Below are positions 1 through 9,158 of a stretch of 64,000 bases of DNA, in pieces. Source of the DNA: Hyphomicrobiaceae bacterium (lineage in GTDB: Bacteria > Pseudomonadota > Alphaproteobacteria > Rhizobiales > Hyphomicrobiaceae); NCBI GenBank assembly GCA_022842785.1, contig JALHOW010000007.1, positions 181,984 through 245,983 on the forward strand. The letters are read 5' to 3'. A program made the translations under genes and the position numbers. The notes under the pieces are model-generated. The model searched no databases. It saw nothing but the letters and a program-made list of their open reading frames with translations, and had not been told where the DNA came from. Position 1 is the first letter of the stretch. Every line of letters starts with the position of its first letter.

Positions 1-1239
1 CGTTCGGCCGGTACGGCGTCGCGATCATAAAGGTCATTCCGGAAGTGGGCTGGACCGGTACCGTCAGACCACCCCGTCATATAAGTGAAGTGGACGGGAA
101 CGGGCTGATCGAGGCGCAATGTAGTCCTCTCGCCTGAGGTAAGCAGTGGCTCTAAACGCCGGCGCACTGCCTGCTCGTCTTCCCCGATCAGAAGCCCGGC
201 AAGGGCAAAGATGTTCTGGACGCGCACACAACCGGCGCTCTGCGAGCGGTTATATCCGTCGAACAAGCGCTTCATGGGCGTATCGTGCATATGGACCGTG
301 TGTTTGTTCGGCATGTCGATCCGTACCAACCCGAGGGCATTGTGGGGACCGGGATCCTGGCGGAATACATAGCGCGTTGCCTGCGGCGCGAACCAGTTGA
401 CGGTGGACGGGTCGATCTCCGTACCACCCCAAGCAGAGAAGACGCGGATTCTCTCCTTGGCTAGGTAGGAGGGATCCTTCTGAATGGCGGGGATGATGGC
501 GCGCTGGGCGATGCTCGTTGGCACATGCCAGTACGGCATGAAATCCACCGCGCGAATCGAAGCTTGAAGGTCCGGCGTTTGCGTCGATGGCTTCCCAACG
601 ATCACGCGGCTGTAAAAGCGCCAATCGGCCACGCGATACGATCTGCAATTCGAAGCTCGGCACATTGACGATCGCATAGGGGCGTTCGCCCGTCTGCGTC
701 AGTACAGCCGATATGGCTTCGATGCTCCTATCCAGTTGCGCAGCGCGCACTGAAGCGGGAACATTGAGGGCAGCAAGCGTCTCGCTATTCAGGACGCCCG
801 ACGCCCGCAGGCCATGCCTCTTCTGATATTCTTTGAGAGCCGCATCCAAGCTGGCGTCGAAGTGCGTGCCGCCTCGCGATATCCTATACCCTTGTTGAAC
901 TAGCCGTGCGCGAAGATCGCCAATGCGGGCATCACTATCTCCGCCGCGAAGTTGCGGCCCTTTGGCAATTGTCCGCCATCCATCACCCGCAGCCAGGCGC
1001 CGGTAGCGCTCGGCTGCCTCGCGCGTCGCGTCGCGCGTGCGCTCGCTGACGAATGGCTCGAGCGTACCCGACGGCTGCTCCACTTGGGTCCGTGGGGCTC
1101 TCGTGCCAGCGCCCGGTGGATCGCGGAAGGGATTCCAGTCCTGCGCCTCGGCGCTTGCCGGAAATACCAACATTCCCGCTATCAATGCGGATCGTAAGCC
1201 CACCCCAAGTAAGTTGCTAGTCTCTGTCCCAAAGCGCAC
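1..1239 (-). pseudogene. L,D-transpeptidase (YkuD/YcbB-type), frameshifted and cut by window edge
   Basis: The gene reads from 1239 toward position 1. It begins with a signal peptide (about 33 residues, hydrophobic core then ASAEA) followed by a peptidoglycan-binding-like helical region (residues about 100-160, YQKRHGLRASGVLN). The reading frame leaves the family pattern just after PSFELQ, near 641-645. Dropping one base there lets the next frame continue as VIVGKPSTQTP, and on to the YkuD active site HDTPMKRLF...SQSAGCVRV near 240-300, with the catalytic Cys in SAGC. Enzymes of this family make 3-3 peptidoglycan cross-links in the periplasm. The C-terminal domain is otherwise well preserved up to the window edge, so the lesion is recent or a sequencing error. 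Family assignment is firm; whether the gene is dead depends on one base. Confidence 0.8.
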
Positions 1240-1723
1240 GCGTTACTTGGGCTTCTGGCTGCTCTGCTGTTCTTGTCTCAAGATTGCATGAGATCCCCCG
1301 GAAATGCCAGCGTTTCCAGGAAACCCGCAAAAGCATTCGGATTGCTGCTGCCGCACGGGGCGCGCGTGCCTCAGTCGCGAACGCTTCATTTTGGTGAGGA
1401 AACGTATTAGCCTTCATCTGAAAATGGCGATTGCCTATATTTCCAAAGTGCAACATCACTGTTCGCTAGATCGGCATCGCATCCGAGAAAGCCATAGTGG
1501 TAAAAATGATATGTAATTTTATCGCAATTTCTACCGTGAGGCCGGATTCGCATCCCCACAAGCGAATGCGCCGTGGTGTCATGGCGTGGACAGCCTTCGC
1601 GACGCAAAAGAGCGTAGGTCAGCCAGGCCTTACTGGAGATAGCCCTCTACCAGTCAAACTTGGCTTCTGGGGATTTTTTCAGTCATCAGCCCGCGAGACG
1701 CCCGATTGCATATCGAGGTCGCT
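1240..1723. other. intergenic stretch without a recognisable gene
   Basis: No open frame here has coding-like codon use or a recognisable motif. The stretch is poorer in GC than most of the window, especially around 1490-1560, and separates the broken L,D-transpeptidase from the chimeric remnant at 1724. It may contain the transpeptidase promoter, but I cannot identify one. Confidence 0.5.
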
Positions 1724-1837
1724 ATGAACAATAATCTAGATCTGCAGGACCAGGCGCCCGGATATATTTCTACAGGTCACCTTCCGCCAAAAGATTTGGT
1801 TCGCGATTTATTAAAGTCGGCGCATGAGCGCTATAAG
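1724..1837 (+). pseudogene. probable glutaminase, 5' fragment
   Basis: An ATG at 1724 follows a GAGG sequence and opens a frame reading MNNNLDLQDQ, then GYISTGHLPPKDLVRDLL and AHERYK. The STGxLP and HERYK segments resemble the N-terminal extension of bacterial glutaminase A (glutamine to glutamate and ammonia), recognised from memory of the family. After about residue 38 the resemblance ends abruptly and the sequence becomes the 3' end of a different gene in another frame. No catalytic domain remains, so this is a truncated relic. The glutaminase identity is moderate; it rests on about 30 residues. Confidence 0.5.
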
Positions 1838-2063
1838 GCAAACAGCCGCGGAGGCCGTGCGCGTCAATACGGAGGCGCGGCTGCGGGCGCTCAAGATCGG
1901 CTTGGTGATCATGGCCGGCATTGCTTTGCTGGCGATCATTCCAGCAGGGCGGCTCCCCAATTATGTACCTGGGGAGATTCCCAATCCAGCACTTCCGAGG
2001 CGTGGTGGGAATGAGACGCAATCGAAATTGACCATAAGGTTGGCGCTCCCATTCCGATGCTGA
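1838..2063 (+). pseudogene. MFS transporter, C-terminal fragment
   Basis: In the +3 frame relative to position 1 (not that of the upstream fragment) this stretch encodes EAVRVNTEARLRALKIGL, a hydrophobic helix (VIMAGIALLAIIPAG) and RLPNYVPGEIP. That is typical of the last transmembrane helix and cytoplasmic tail of a major facilitator superfamily permease. Nothing encodes the other eleven helices. It abuts the glutaminase-like fragment at about 1830-1840, which suggests a deletion joined the 5' end of one gene to the 3' end of another. No translation of a useful product is expected. Confidence 0.55.
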
Positions 2064-2117
2064 TTTGCGTCATGTGAGGTGGGGCTTAGGGCTGTCGAGT
2101 GAGAAAAGGAGACGGGT

Positions 2118-3476
2118 ATGATATCGGGCTTGGGGCGGATTTTCTTCTCGATGCTTCTCATGGCCTTGGCGTCGCCATGGACGGTGGTGCGCGCTCAGAG
2201 TACGCCGCCCGCGAGTGCAGGAACACTCTTTCAGAATGTCCGAATTTTCGACGGTAAGGGAGGTCCGCTTTCGGCGCCGTCGAATGTGCTCGTCAAAGGA
2301 AACGTCATCGAGCGCATCTCGACGACGACTATCAAGCCGGAGGACGGCGTTACGGTCATCGCCGGTGGCGGCCGGACGCTCATGCCCGGCCTGATCGACA
2401 ATCACTGGCACGCGGCGATGGCGCGAGTGACTCCGGTACAGGCGTTCGGTGACATCACCTACAACAGTCTGCACGCGGGTGCCGAAGCGACTGACACTCT
2501 GATGCGCGGCTTCACCACCGTTCGCGACTTGGGCGGACCGACGTTCGGTCTCAAAGCTGCCATCGACGAGGGCGTCATCAGCGGCCCGCGCATCTATCCC
2601 TCGGGCGCGGTGATTACTGTTACGAGCGGGCATGGGGATTTCCGGCAGTTGACCGACCTGCCGCGGACGATTGGCGGCAAGCTCACCCGCATGGAACAGC
2701 TTGGCGGCGCCATGGTCGCAGACAGCCCTGACGAGGTGCGCATGCGTGTCCGCGAGCAGCTCATGCAGGGCGCCTCCCAGGTCAAGTTGACGGCGGGCGG
2801 CGGAGTGTCGTCACCTTTCAGTCCGATCGATGTGACCACCTTCACCGAGGCCGAGCTACGCGCCGCGGTTGAAGCGGCCGAGAACTGGGGCACATACATT
2901 ACCGTGCATGCCTTTACGCCGGCTGCGATCCAGCGAGCCGTTGCGGTTGGCGTGAAGGTCATCGAGCACGGCATGCTGATGGACGAGGAAACCGCGAAGC
3001 TGATGGCCGAGAAGGGCATTTGGCTGAGTATGCAGCCGCTCCCCGAGGGCTTGAGGCTGGGCTTTCCGGTGGGCTCGATCCAGCGCATCAAGGCCGATCA
3101 GGTCTGGCCCGGCATAGCGAAGACCTATGAGCTGGCGAAGAAGTACAAAATCAAGACGGCGTGGGGCACCGACGTGCTGTTCTCCCGCGCGCTGGCGCAG
3201 CAACAGGGAGCAATTCTGGCCTCGCTTGTCCGTTGGTACACCCCCGCCGAAGCGCTTGCCATGGCGACCAGTACCAATGCCGAACTTTTGGAGCTGTCCG
3301 GAAAGCGCAATCCCTATCCCGGCAAGCTCGGTGTCGTCGAGCAGGGGGCGCTCGCGGACTTGCTACTGGTCGATGGCAATCCGCTTGAAAACATTCAGCT
3401 CATTGCCGATCCCGCCAAGAACTTCGTCGTCATCATGAAGGACGGCAAGATCTACAAGAATGCACTGGCGAACTGA
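2118..3476 (+). CDS. exported metal-dependent amidohydrolase (imidazolonepropionase/prolidase-like)
   Basis: 452 residues with an N-terminal signal peptide (residues 1-26, ending VRAQS), so the enzyme probably acts in the periplasm. The amidohydrolase TIM-barrel ligands are all visible: HWH at 96-98, the lysine expected to be carbamylated at 223 in QVKLTAGGG, His264, His284 in IEHG, and Asp352 in WGTD. This subgroup hydrolyses cyclic amides, Xaa-Pro peptides or similar substrates; the substrate here cannot be read from sequence. A strong GGAGA site precedes the ATG. The gene stands alone, followed by a nested inverted repeat and a convergent SH3-protein gene. Confidence 0.85.
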   Translation: MISGLGRIFFSMLLMALASPWTVVRAQSTPPASAGTLFQNVRIFDGKGGPLSAPSNVLVKGNVIERISTTTIKPEDGVTVIAGGGRTLMPGLIDNHWHAAMARVTPVQAFGDITYNSLHAGAEATDTLMRGFTTVRDLGGPTFGLKAAIDEGVISGPRIYPSGAVITVTSGHGDFRQLTDLPRTIGGKLTRMEQLGGAMVADSPDEVRMRVREQLMQGASQVKLTAGGGVSSPFSPIDVTTFTEAELRAAVEAAENWGTYITVHAFTPAAIQRAVAVGVKVIEHGMLMDEETAKLMAEKGIWLSMQPLPEGLRLGFPVGSIQRIKADQVWPGIAKTYELAKKYKIKTAWGTDVLFSRALAQQQGAILASLVRWYTPAEALAMATSTNAELLELSGKRNPYPGKLGVVEQGALADLLLVDGNPLENIQLIADPAKNFVVIMKDGKIYKNALAN

Positions 3477-3487
3477 TATGAAGTGAA

Positions 3488-3538
3488 ACTGGGTTGGCAT
3501 TTCGCGGTCTCGCGAACGACGTGATTGGCCAACCCAGT
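3488..3538. terminator. nested inverted repeat between convergent genes
   Basis: Perfect 11-bp arms (ACTGGGTTGGC at 3488-3498 and GCCAACCCAGT at 3528-3538) enclose a second perfect hairpin (TTCGCG at 3501-3506, loop GTCT, CGCGAA at 3511-3516). It lies 12 bp after the amidohydrolase stop codon and 62 bp beyond the stop of the convergent SH3 gene. There is no T-run, so a bidirectional stem-loop terminator or mRNA 3' stabiliser is inferred. Confidence 0.5.
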
Positions 3539-3599
3539 CTATCAAGCGACCTGTTCCATTCAGGCGCGCCGAGTTCCGACGTGCGACGTCAGAGCGCGA

Positions 3600-3944
3600 C
3601 TATCTGTTCAGGCAGATCTCGCCACGCGAGCCGAAAAAGCAGATCCCACCTCGAGAGTTTGAGCTCCCGCTCCCCCGAAGCCGGTCAAGATACCGCGAAC
3701 GGACCCAGCCACTGCGTGTCCGAGGCGATGAAATGTGACACCAACGACGCGAACTCGCACAGCGATTGACCGTCACGCGGTCGCCAGCGCGCACCCTGCC
3801 CAGCGAACGATATTCCGAGCCGGGGCCAGAGCGTACGGTAGTGCTTTCGGCCATTTCCGCCCTGGCGGCCAGAGCGGGAGCTGCTCCTGCGAAGGTACAT
3901 ACCGCCGCCACCAAGCCGACAGCGATGGATCGAATCTTGCTCAT
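3600..3944 (-). CDS. secreted SH3-domain (bacterial SH3b) protein
   Basis: 114 residues starting MSKIRSIAVG. An upstream in-frame start at 3992 exists, but only the ATG at 3944 has a purine-rich ribosome site (GAAAGGGAAA) and puts the signal peptide at the very N-terminus (cleavage near ALAAR). The mature part is one SH3b domain: TTVRSGPGSEYRSLGRVRAGD and GWVRSRYLD are the typical glycine/tryptophan signatures. Such domains bind peptidoglycan or mediate interactions in the periplasm. The tail holds two cysteines (GGICFFGSRGEICLNR) that could form a disulfide. It converges on the amidohydrolase gene. Confidence 0.75.
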   Translation of the reverse strand: MSKIRSIAVGLVAAVCTFAGAAPALAARAEMAESTTVRSGPGSEYRSLGRVRAGDRVTVNRCASSRRWCHISSPRTRSGWVRSRYLDRLRGSGSSNSRGGICFFGSRGEICLNR

Positions 3945-4081
3945 AAGTTTTCCCTTTCTCCCAATGTGCCGTAAGATCCTACATGGATCCAAACTCTGTC
4001 CGATTGCGATGAACTCCGTTGGTAAAGATAGTTCTCATAGATGATCGTCCGCAATAAGGAGCGGTCGCAAAATGCAGCGCG

Positions 4082-4093
4082 TGATAATTATCA
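4082..4093. promoter_or_regulatory. 12-bp perfect palindrome, possible operator
   Basis: TGATAATTATCA is a perfect AT-rich palindrome in the 252-bp divergent spacer between the SH3 gene (start 3944, minus) and the HdeD-like gene (start 4197, plus). Position and symmetry fit a regulator site, but no regulator is encoded nearby and a single copy can occur by chance. Confidence 0.3.
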
Positions 4094-4196
4094 TCCAAAA
4101 TTAAAGATGCTGACGACAATGCGTAGAGAGGTGTTGCCTCGCGATCGAATTTACTGCGACTATGCGCCTGGCATGACTAGGTGAGGGAATTCCATC

Positions 4197-4727
4197 ATGG
4201 CAACTGATGCGCTTGCAAACCTTACTGCTGGTAATCGAGGATCGCTTCAAATATCAGCCTGGTTGGCAATCGCATTGGGTGTGCTGTCGTTGCTCGCGCC
4301 ATTCTACGCTGGCGTCGCTGCCACGCTTCTCCTGGGTAGCTATTTCCTCATTAGCGGCATACTGGAAGGGATTGTTGCCTTTCGCGCTCCGAGTTGGCTT
4401 GGAACCATAGGTCTGATCGCACTCGCGGCTGTCAGCGTGATCGCCGGGTTGTTCATTCTCTTTCATCCCCTCGCCGGTCTGGTAACAATTACATTGGTGT
4501 GTATTGTCTCCATCTTTGTTGTCGGCTTGGCCAAGATATTCTGGAGCTTCCGTGTGGCCAGCGGCAACGGGGTGCTGGCGCTCAGCGGTATCCTCTCCAT
4601 TCTTATTGCGATCCTGCTCTACACGAGCTTCCCGTCGTCGGCAGCGTCGACATTCGGGGTGCTGGTCGGCATGAATCTCTTGATGGAAGGGGCGCTGATG
4701 CTCGGTTTCCTCAATAAGGAAGCTTGA
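4197..4727 (+). CDS. HdeD-family (DUF308) membrane protein
   Basis: 176 residues forming about six hydrophobic helices with the DUF308/HdeD pattern: repeated pairs of helices with small residues (ISAWLAIALGVLSLLAPF, LLLGSYFLISGILEGIVAF, ILSILIAILLYTSFPSS). HdeD is an inner-membrane protein linked to acid resistance in enterobacteria; the role in alphaproteobacteria is unknown. A GTGAGGGAATTCCATC leader gives a plausible ribosome site. It is followed by the AI-2E transporter gene after 96 bp on the same strand, so co-transcription is possible. Length matches the family. Confidence 0.8.
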   Translation: MATDALANLTAGNRGSLQISAWLAIALGVLSLLAPFYAGVAATLLLGSYFLISGILEGIVAFRAPSWLGTIGLIALAAVSVIAGLFILFHPLAGLVTITLVCIVSIFVVGLAKIFWSFRVASGNGVLALSGILSILIAILLYTSFPSSAASTFGVLVGMNLLMEGALMLGFLNKEA

Positions 4728-4823
4728 TCGTCGGTACACCGAACCGACTTCACGAGCCGGATTAGCAATACGTCCGCTCTTCAGGCCTCGTAGTGGCGCA
4801 ATTATATCAGGCTCGATGGACTT

Positions 4824-5876
4824 GTGCCGATGGCCGAGAAATTCTCTAGTGGTGCTCTGATCGTCATCGCGGTGGTTGCAACGCTTGCCGCCGCCACGGC
4901 CGCACAGACAGTCGTAGCGCCCCTTGCTGCGGCACTTCTCACCGTAGCGATCATCTGGCCGCTCCATGCGCGCCTGGAAGACCATCTTCCTCGCTATCTG
5001 GCTCTCGCAATAAGCGTCGTCGTCATCGTCGCGTGCTTTGCCGCATTCGGCTCCCTGGCTGCGTGGGCGTTTGGGCGTGTTGCTCGCTGGGTCGTTGCCG
5101 AGACGGGGCGCTTTCAGGGCGTCTACGCCCAATTCACGGCATGGTTGGAGGGACACGGCATAGCAATAGCCGGTGTCTGGTCCGAGCACTTCAATGCGAG
5201 CTGGCTTTTGCGCGCGGCGCAAGGGATCACAAATCGTCTCAACACGACGGTGAGCTTCTGGCTCATTGTGTTCGTCTACGTTTTTCTCATTCTCCTGGAA
5301 GTCAGAGACTTCCAACGCAAAGCCGAAAACCTGAGCAACCGAGAACTTGGCCAACTGCTGCTGCGTGGTGCCGCACAGACTGCCGCAAAGCTGCGGCGCT
5401 ACATGCTGGTTCGTACTCAGATGAGCCTGGCCACGGGCTTGCTCGTCTGGGGCTTCGCGCACCTCATTGGCCTGCAACTCGCGGCGGAATGGGGCGTCAT
5501 TGCCTTCGTGCTCAACTACATACCTTTCATCGGGCCGTTTCTGGCCACTACTTTCCCAACGATATTCGCGTCCGCGCAGTTCGAAACCTGGTACCCGGTA
5601 CTGGGGCTCTTCATCGCTCTCAATCTGGTGCAGTTCATTGTCGGCAGCTATATCGAGCCTCGCGTCGCTGGCGCAGCGCTATCGATATCGCCCGCACTCA
5701 TTTTGCTATCCGTTTTCCTTTGGGCCAACCTGTGGGGTGCTTTCGGTGCCTTCATTGGGGTGCCGATCTCGATCGCCGTGCTGACTTTTTGCTCGCTGCA
5801 CCCCTCCTCGCGTTGGCTCGCGGAGCTGCTCGGCACTGCCAAAGATAGAGATCCGGCAGACAACGCTAGTCCTTAG
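4824..5876 (+). CDS. AI-2E family transporter (TqsA/PerM-like)
   Basis: 350 residues with the AI-2E transporter layout: two N-terminal helices, a third helix region, a periplasmic segment (residues about 80-140), then a cluster of helices carrying the conserved NYIPFIGPF motif and the C-terminal GAFIGVPISIAVLTF. Members export small molecules or act as Na+/H+ antiporters; the substrate is not predictable. The frame opens with GTG at 4824; an ATG two codons later (4830) is an equally good start. The last 11 bases overlap the 3' end of the convergent metallophosphoesterase gene. Confidence 0.82.
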   Translation: MPMAEKFSSGALIVIAVVATLAAATAAQTVVAPLAAALLTVAIIWPLHARLEDHLPRYLALAISVVVIVACFAAFGSLAAWAFGRVARWVVAETGRFQGVYAQFTAWLEGHGIAIAGVWSEHFNASWLLRAAQGITNRLNTTVSFWLIVFVYVFLILLEVRDFQRKAENLSNRELGQLLLRGAAQTAAKLRRYMLVRTQMSLATGLLVWGFAHLIGLQLAAEWGVIAFVLNYIPFIGPFLATTFPTIFASAQFETWYPVLGLFIALNLVQFIVGSYIEPRVAGAALSISPALILLSVFLWANLWGAFGAFIGVPISIAVLTFCSLHPSSRWLAELLGTAKDRDPADNASP

Positions 5877-7614
5877 CGACATCGTCAATGTCGTCGGCCA
5901 CGACAACGGGAGACGACGACTCGAGTGCCAGACCACCCGCTGCAGCAGCGAACGTGTGCACATAGAAGACAGCGGGGCCTTCGCCTTTCGTCGGCATGAC
6001 GGGCGAAGGCGCCGATATGACCCGCAGCGCCCCGCAGGCTCCGATCCAGTCGATATGTCGATGGCCATGTAGAACGGCGATGCGCTTCGCGTGGGGCTTG
6101 AGCTCGCGCACCAACCAATTCCCGTTGATGAGCGCGGTGCCAATGCGTTCGGAGAACTGCTCCGCCGGCATTGGATACTCAACCAGATGATGATGCAGAG
6201 CGATAATCCAATGAGCCCGCGGGTGTGCCTGAATGACCGAGAGAAGAGCCTTGGCGTCCTCGAAGGGTACGAGACCGAGGGCGTTTGTGAAGGAGAAGTT
6301 CGCTTCGGCGTTCGAATTCAGAAGCACGATGCCGAGGCCTGTATCAGTGGCTGGAGGAACGACGAGCGGAAATACATCCGACCACACACGTTCGAGACGC
6401 CATGACAGCCGCAGGCCACCAGCGTCTGCAAAGGCCTGGATGTCGGCTTGATGAGCCTTGAGGACGTCGGCTAGTTTTGAGCCGATCTCGTGGCTCCCTG
6501 GATCCACCGTGCGAACGCGGTCACCTTGGATGCCGCTGAGCGCTGACAGGGCCCTCAACTGTCGAAGTCGCTTGCCTGGACTGATCGGCAGTTCGAAACG
6601 CGCTGGATTGGCGCGATCGACCACATTGATATCGTGGTTTCCGGGAATGACGAGCATACGCTCCAATAGCGTCGGGTGCCTCTCCACGGCGCTAAGGAAC
6701 TCTGCCCATTCAGACGACCTTCCTGCGTCGGTAAGGTCACCGGTAATAAGAATGTGGTCGAGCGGCTGGGCCCGATGAGCAATCTCTAGGCTGTTGAGAA
6801 CAGCATCAAAGCGCTCATTTCCGCTAGGGCCGGCGCGTCCGCATTCGATGCGAAATCCATGACGCTCACCGACCAGATGGATATCCGAGATGTGGGCGAT
6901 GCGCCATCGCGGGGACGCGTCCTCGACTGCGTCGAATGACTTGAGACTGCGCGGCTGTTCCGTGTTCGCGTCTGCCAGGCCCCAGAAGAGCGAGCCGCCC
7001 CCAAGGTACCCCACAACCAGCACGGCCATGTTCGCAAATGCCGGCGGCAAGAGAGAAAGCGGGGTGGTCAGATCCGCCATTGACGCCGTCCATCGTGTGA
7101 ATTGCCAAGCATAGGCTGCAACCAATACGGCGGCCACGAACACGATGATGCCGGCAATGGCGGCTCCTGCAGATCGAATGCGTTCGCGCCGCGCATCATT
7201 GGCGTCCCGCTTTAGGAAATGCTCGGCGACATGCCGTGTGGCCTCGCGGGCGAGCGCATAAATCGGCTGGACGAGGAGCGCGTTCAACGACCAGAAGCTC
7301 CGCTCGACGATCCTAAAGAGGTGCCGGAAGCCGAACCATCCGACGGCGAGGACCAGACAAAGCAAAACAGCTGATCCGATACCCGCGAGCGCCGCCGCCT
7401 TATCGACAACGATCGACAACCACGCGCTCGCCACGAGTGGTGCGAGGCCAAGAAAAATACCGGGGAGGACGACCAATACGAGCCACGCCGCGAGCAGCTT
7501 GGCGAAGCTGATCTCAACCAGCAGGCTGCCCGCCAACGCCAGCAGCGAATGCCTCTTCGTGCTCGATGCGTCGTCTTCGATATCGCCGTTGCGGGGGTCT
7601 ATGATCAATCGCAT
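5866..7614 (-). CDS. membrane-anchored metallophosphoesterase
   Basis: 582 residues from the ATG at 7614 (an extended frame to 7707 adds 31 low-complexity residues without family character). The N-terminal 215 residues contain about five hydrophobic segments. The C-terminal half is a calcineurin-like phosphoesterase domain with its motifs in order: HISDIHL (Asp244, His246), GDLTD, GNHDI, ALHHHLV and GHRH. These bind two metal ions and hydrolyse phosphodiesters or phosphomonoesters, here on the cytoplasmic or membrane face. The membrane region distinguishes it from UDP-diacylglucosamine hydrolase LpxH and the substrate is unknown. It overlaps the AI-2E gene tail to tail. Confidence 0.82.
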   Translation of the reverse strand: MRLIIDPRNGDIEDDASSTKRHSLLALAGSLLVEISFAKLLAAWLVLVVLPGIFLGLAPLVASAWLSIVVDKAAALAGIGSAVLLCLVLAVGWFGFRHLFRIVERSFWSLNALLVQPIYALAREATRHVAEHFLKRDANDARRERIRSAGAAIAGIIVFVAAVLVAAYAWQFTRWTASMADLTTPLSLLPPAFANMAVLVVGYLGGGSLFWGLADANTEQPRSLKSFDAVEDASPRWRIAHISDIHLVGERHGFRIECGRAGPSGNERFDAVLNSLEIAHRAQPLDHILITGDLTDAGRSSEWAEFLSAVERHPTLLERMLVIPGNHDINVVDRANPARFELPISPGKRLRQLRALSALSGIQGDRVRTVDPGSHEIGSKLADVLKAHQADIQAFADAGGLRLSWRLERVWSDVFPLVVPPATDTGLGIVLLNSNAEANFSFTNALGLVPFEDAKALLSVIQAHPRAHWIIALHHHLVEYPMPAEQFSERIGTALINGNWLVRELKPHAKRIAVLHGHRHIDWIGACGALRVISAPSPVMPTKGEGPAVFYVHTFAAAAGGLALESSSPVVVADDIDDVAKD

Positions 7615-7761
7615 CGTCTGCTTCCAATGGCGTCCACGGCTAAGGGGCCCTCTCCACTGTAGACCACATCCGCGTGGTAGCCACAGATCGGGGAAGCCGC
7701 CCGGCAAGATTGGTATATCGGAAAATGCCCGACCGACCGTTTTACAACCCTACTGGTTGAC

Positions 7762-7995
7762 GTGAGGCGCATTCCCGAGCGCTTCCGTCGGTAATCGGTA
7801 CCCTACTTTGGACCTGAGATAGTGGGAACAATTCCTATCAATATCGTGGAGAGACGGCTCTACTTCATCGACAATTTTGACGGCGCGATCCGGTTCGGCA
7901 AGTCTGCATCGTTCGGCTGCATACGAATGCTGAATGAGCACATTTTCGCGCTCTTCGGCACATTGCGCGATGGCGACCGCGTTATCGTTAAGTAA
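7762..7995 (+). pseudogene. second L,D-transpeptidase remnant, internally deleted
   Basis: One frame reads IPERFRR, an in-frame TAA at 7792-7794, then VPYFGPEIVGTIPIN, ERRLYFID, GAIRFGKSASFGCIRMLNE and GDRVIVK followed by TAA at 7993-7995. VPY.GPE.GTI and LYFID match the start of a YkuD catalytic domain; SFGCIRMLNE is its active-site Cys motif and VIVK the usual end. About 60-70 residues that should separate AIRFG from SFGCIR, including the conserved histidine, are missing. The gene is therefore a relic with an internal deletion and a nonsense codon (probably CAA to TAA). There is no start codon with a ribosome site. Confidence 0.7.
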
Positions 7996-8104
7996 CATCA
8001 CGAATAGACGCGCATATGGCGCCCGTCCACGACGTAAATCCACTGCGCCTACCAAATGGATGGTAGACCCGTTAGGTCGTAAACCTATGTTAAGGGAGGG
8101 TATC

Positions 8105-8380
8105 ATGCGCTTTATCAAGGTTATGGCACTTCTTGCTTTCGTGGCAGTTGTTAGCCGTACAGTGTTGATTCTTTTTCTGGGGCGGGCACCAGGAATTCCC
8201 GCGGGGCGCGGCGTCAGCGAGATCGCGGGCGGCGGATTATTTATTTTCGCACTGTCGGTCATTGCCGCAGGCATTGCTGCGTATATTTCGCGAGATCGAG
8301 AGGGCGAACTCCCAGGATTTAAGGCAGGCGTTATTGGAGCATTAGCCGCCGCGGCGCTGATCTATTTCTATGAAGTTTAG
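8105..8380 (+). CDS. small two- or three-helix membrane protein, unknown function
   Basis: 91 residues from an ATG preceded by AGGGAGGG at ideal spacing. The sequence has a hydrophobic N-terminal helix (VMALLAFVAVVSRTVLILF), a middle helix (GGGLFIFALSVIAAGIAAYI), a charged loop (SRDREGELPG) and a C-terminal helix (GVIGALAAAALIYFY). I do not recognise the family. The good ribosome site and coherent topology argue for a real gene rather than a remnant, though it lies in a stretch with several decayed genes. Confidence 0.6.
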   Translation: MRFIKVMALLAFVAVVSRTVLILFLGRAPGIPAGRGVSEIAGGGLFIFALSVIAAGIAAYISRDREGELPGFKAGVIGALAAAALIYFYEV

Positions 8381-8649
8381 GAGAGACTAGATCATTCCCG
8401 CTATGGCCGCGGTTCGAAGCAGCATTTCCCGGCTGGGGCAATCCGGGGGCTGGCCGATGAGGCGGAACGGAATGCTGCAATTGAAAATAGATTGCTGCAT
8501 CCGCCATCCTTTCCGGCCTGGCGTCTTTCTAAGCTGAGCCATCTTATCGAGAAGATTGGTAGCAGTGGTGGAATGAAGAGATATCGATCCTACGAATATC
8601 GACTTCATGCCATCTTCATGCGTGGGTCGCGTGTGCTTTTGCTGCCGCC

Positions 8650-8862
8650 TCACACTCGACCGCGCACCAAATCGCACCACCATTCCAGCCCGATAAAGAA
8701 AAATCTCCAGTCGGAAAACACTTCCGGCCGATTGCCTTCAATGGCATGGCCAAGGAACTGGCAACCAAAGCCAATCGGCATCAGCACGGCGGGCCAGACC
8801 CAAAGTCCGTCAACGAGTAACGCCGCTGGCCATAGCAGACCCGACATCGCAAGGCGACCCAA
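8650..8862 (-). pseudogene. DUF962/Mpo1-like protein, C-terminal fragment
   Basis: Seventy residues include two hydrophobic stretches and the motif QFLGHAIEGNRPEVFSDW followed by RFFFIGLEWWCDLVRGR. The GHxxEGNRP pattern is characteristic of the C-terminal half of DUF962 (Mpo1-like, fatty-acid alpha-oxidation in yeast) proteins. The N-terminal portion of the family (FAEFWPFYL-type, around 40 residues) is not found upstream in the same frame, so it seems 5'-truncated. A divergent short family member cannot be excluded. Confidence 0.42.
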
Positions 8863-9158
8863 CCGGCTTTGCCACGTGCGCAGGCGCCAACATGTTCCGC
8901 AAGCAGCTCAACCCCGAACAGCAGATCGCGGTACAATGCGTCGTCTCGACTGACCTGCGCAATCTCGCCGACGCCAATCCCGAGCCCCCCAGCTCATGCA
9001 ATGAACGGCACGGCGCAAAACCCCGACCCCGCACGCTCCACTCGTCGCCAAGATCTACAACAAGCGCACCCTCAAGCTCATGTGCGCCTCACCCAACATC
9101 GTCGACATCAAGCGCCTCAGCCTCGATCGCCGCCACCTTCTTGTCGAAGTCGCCGCAG

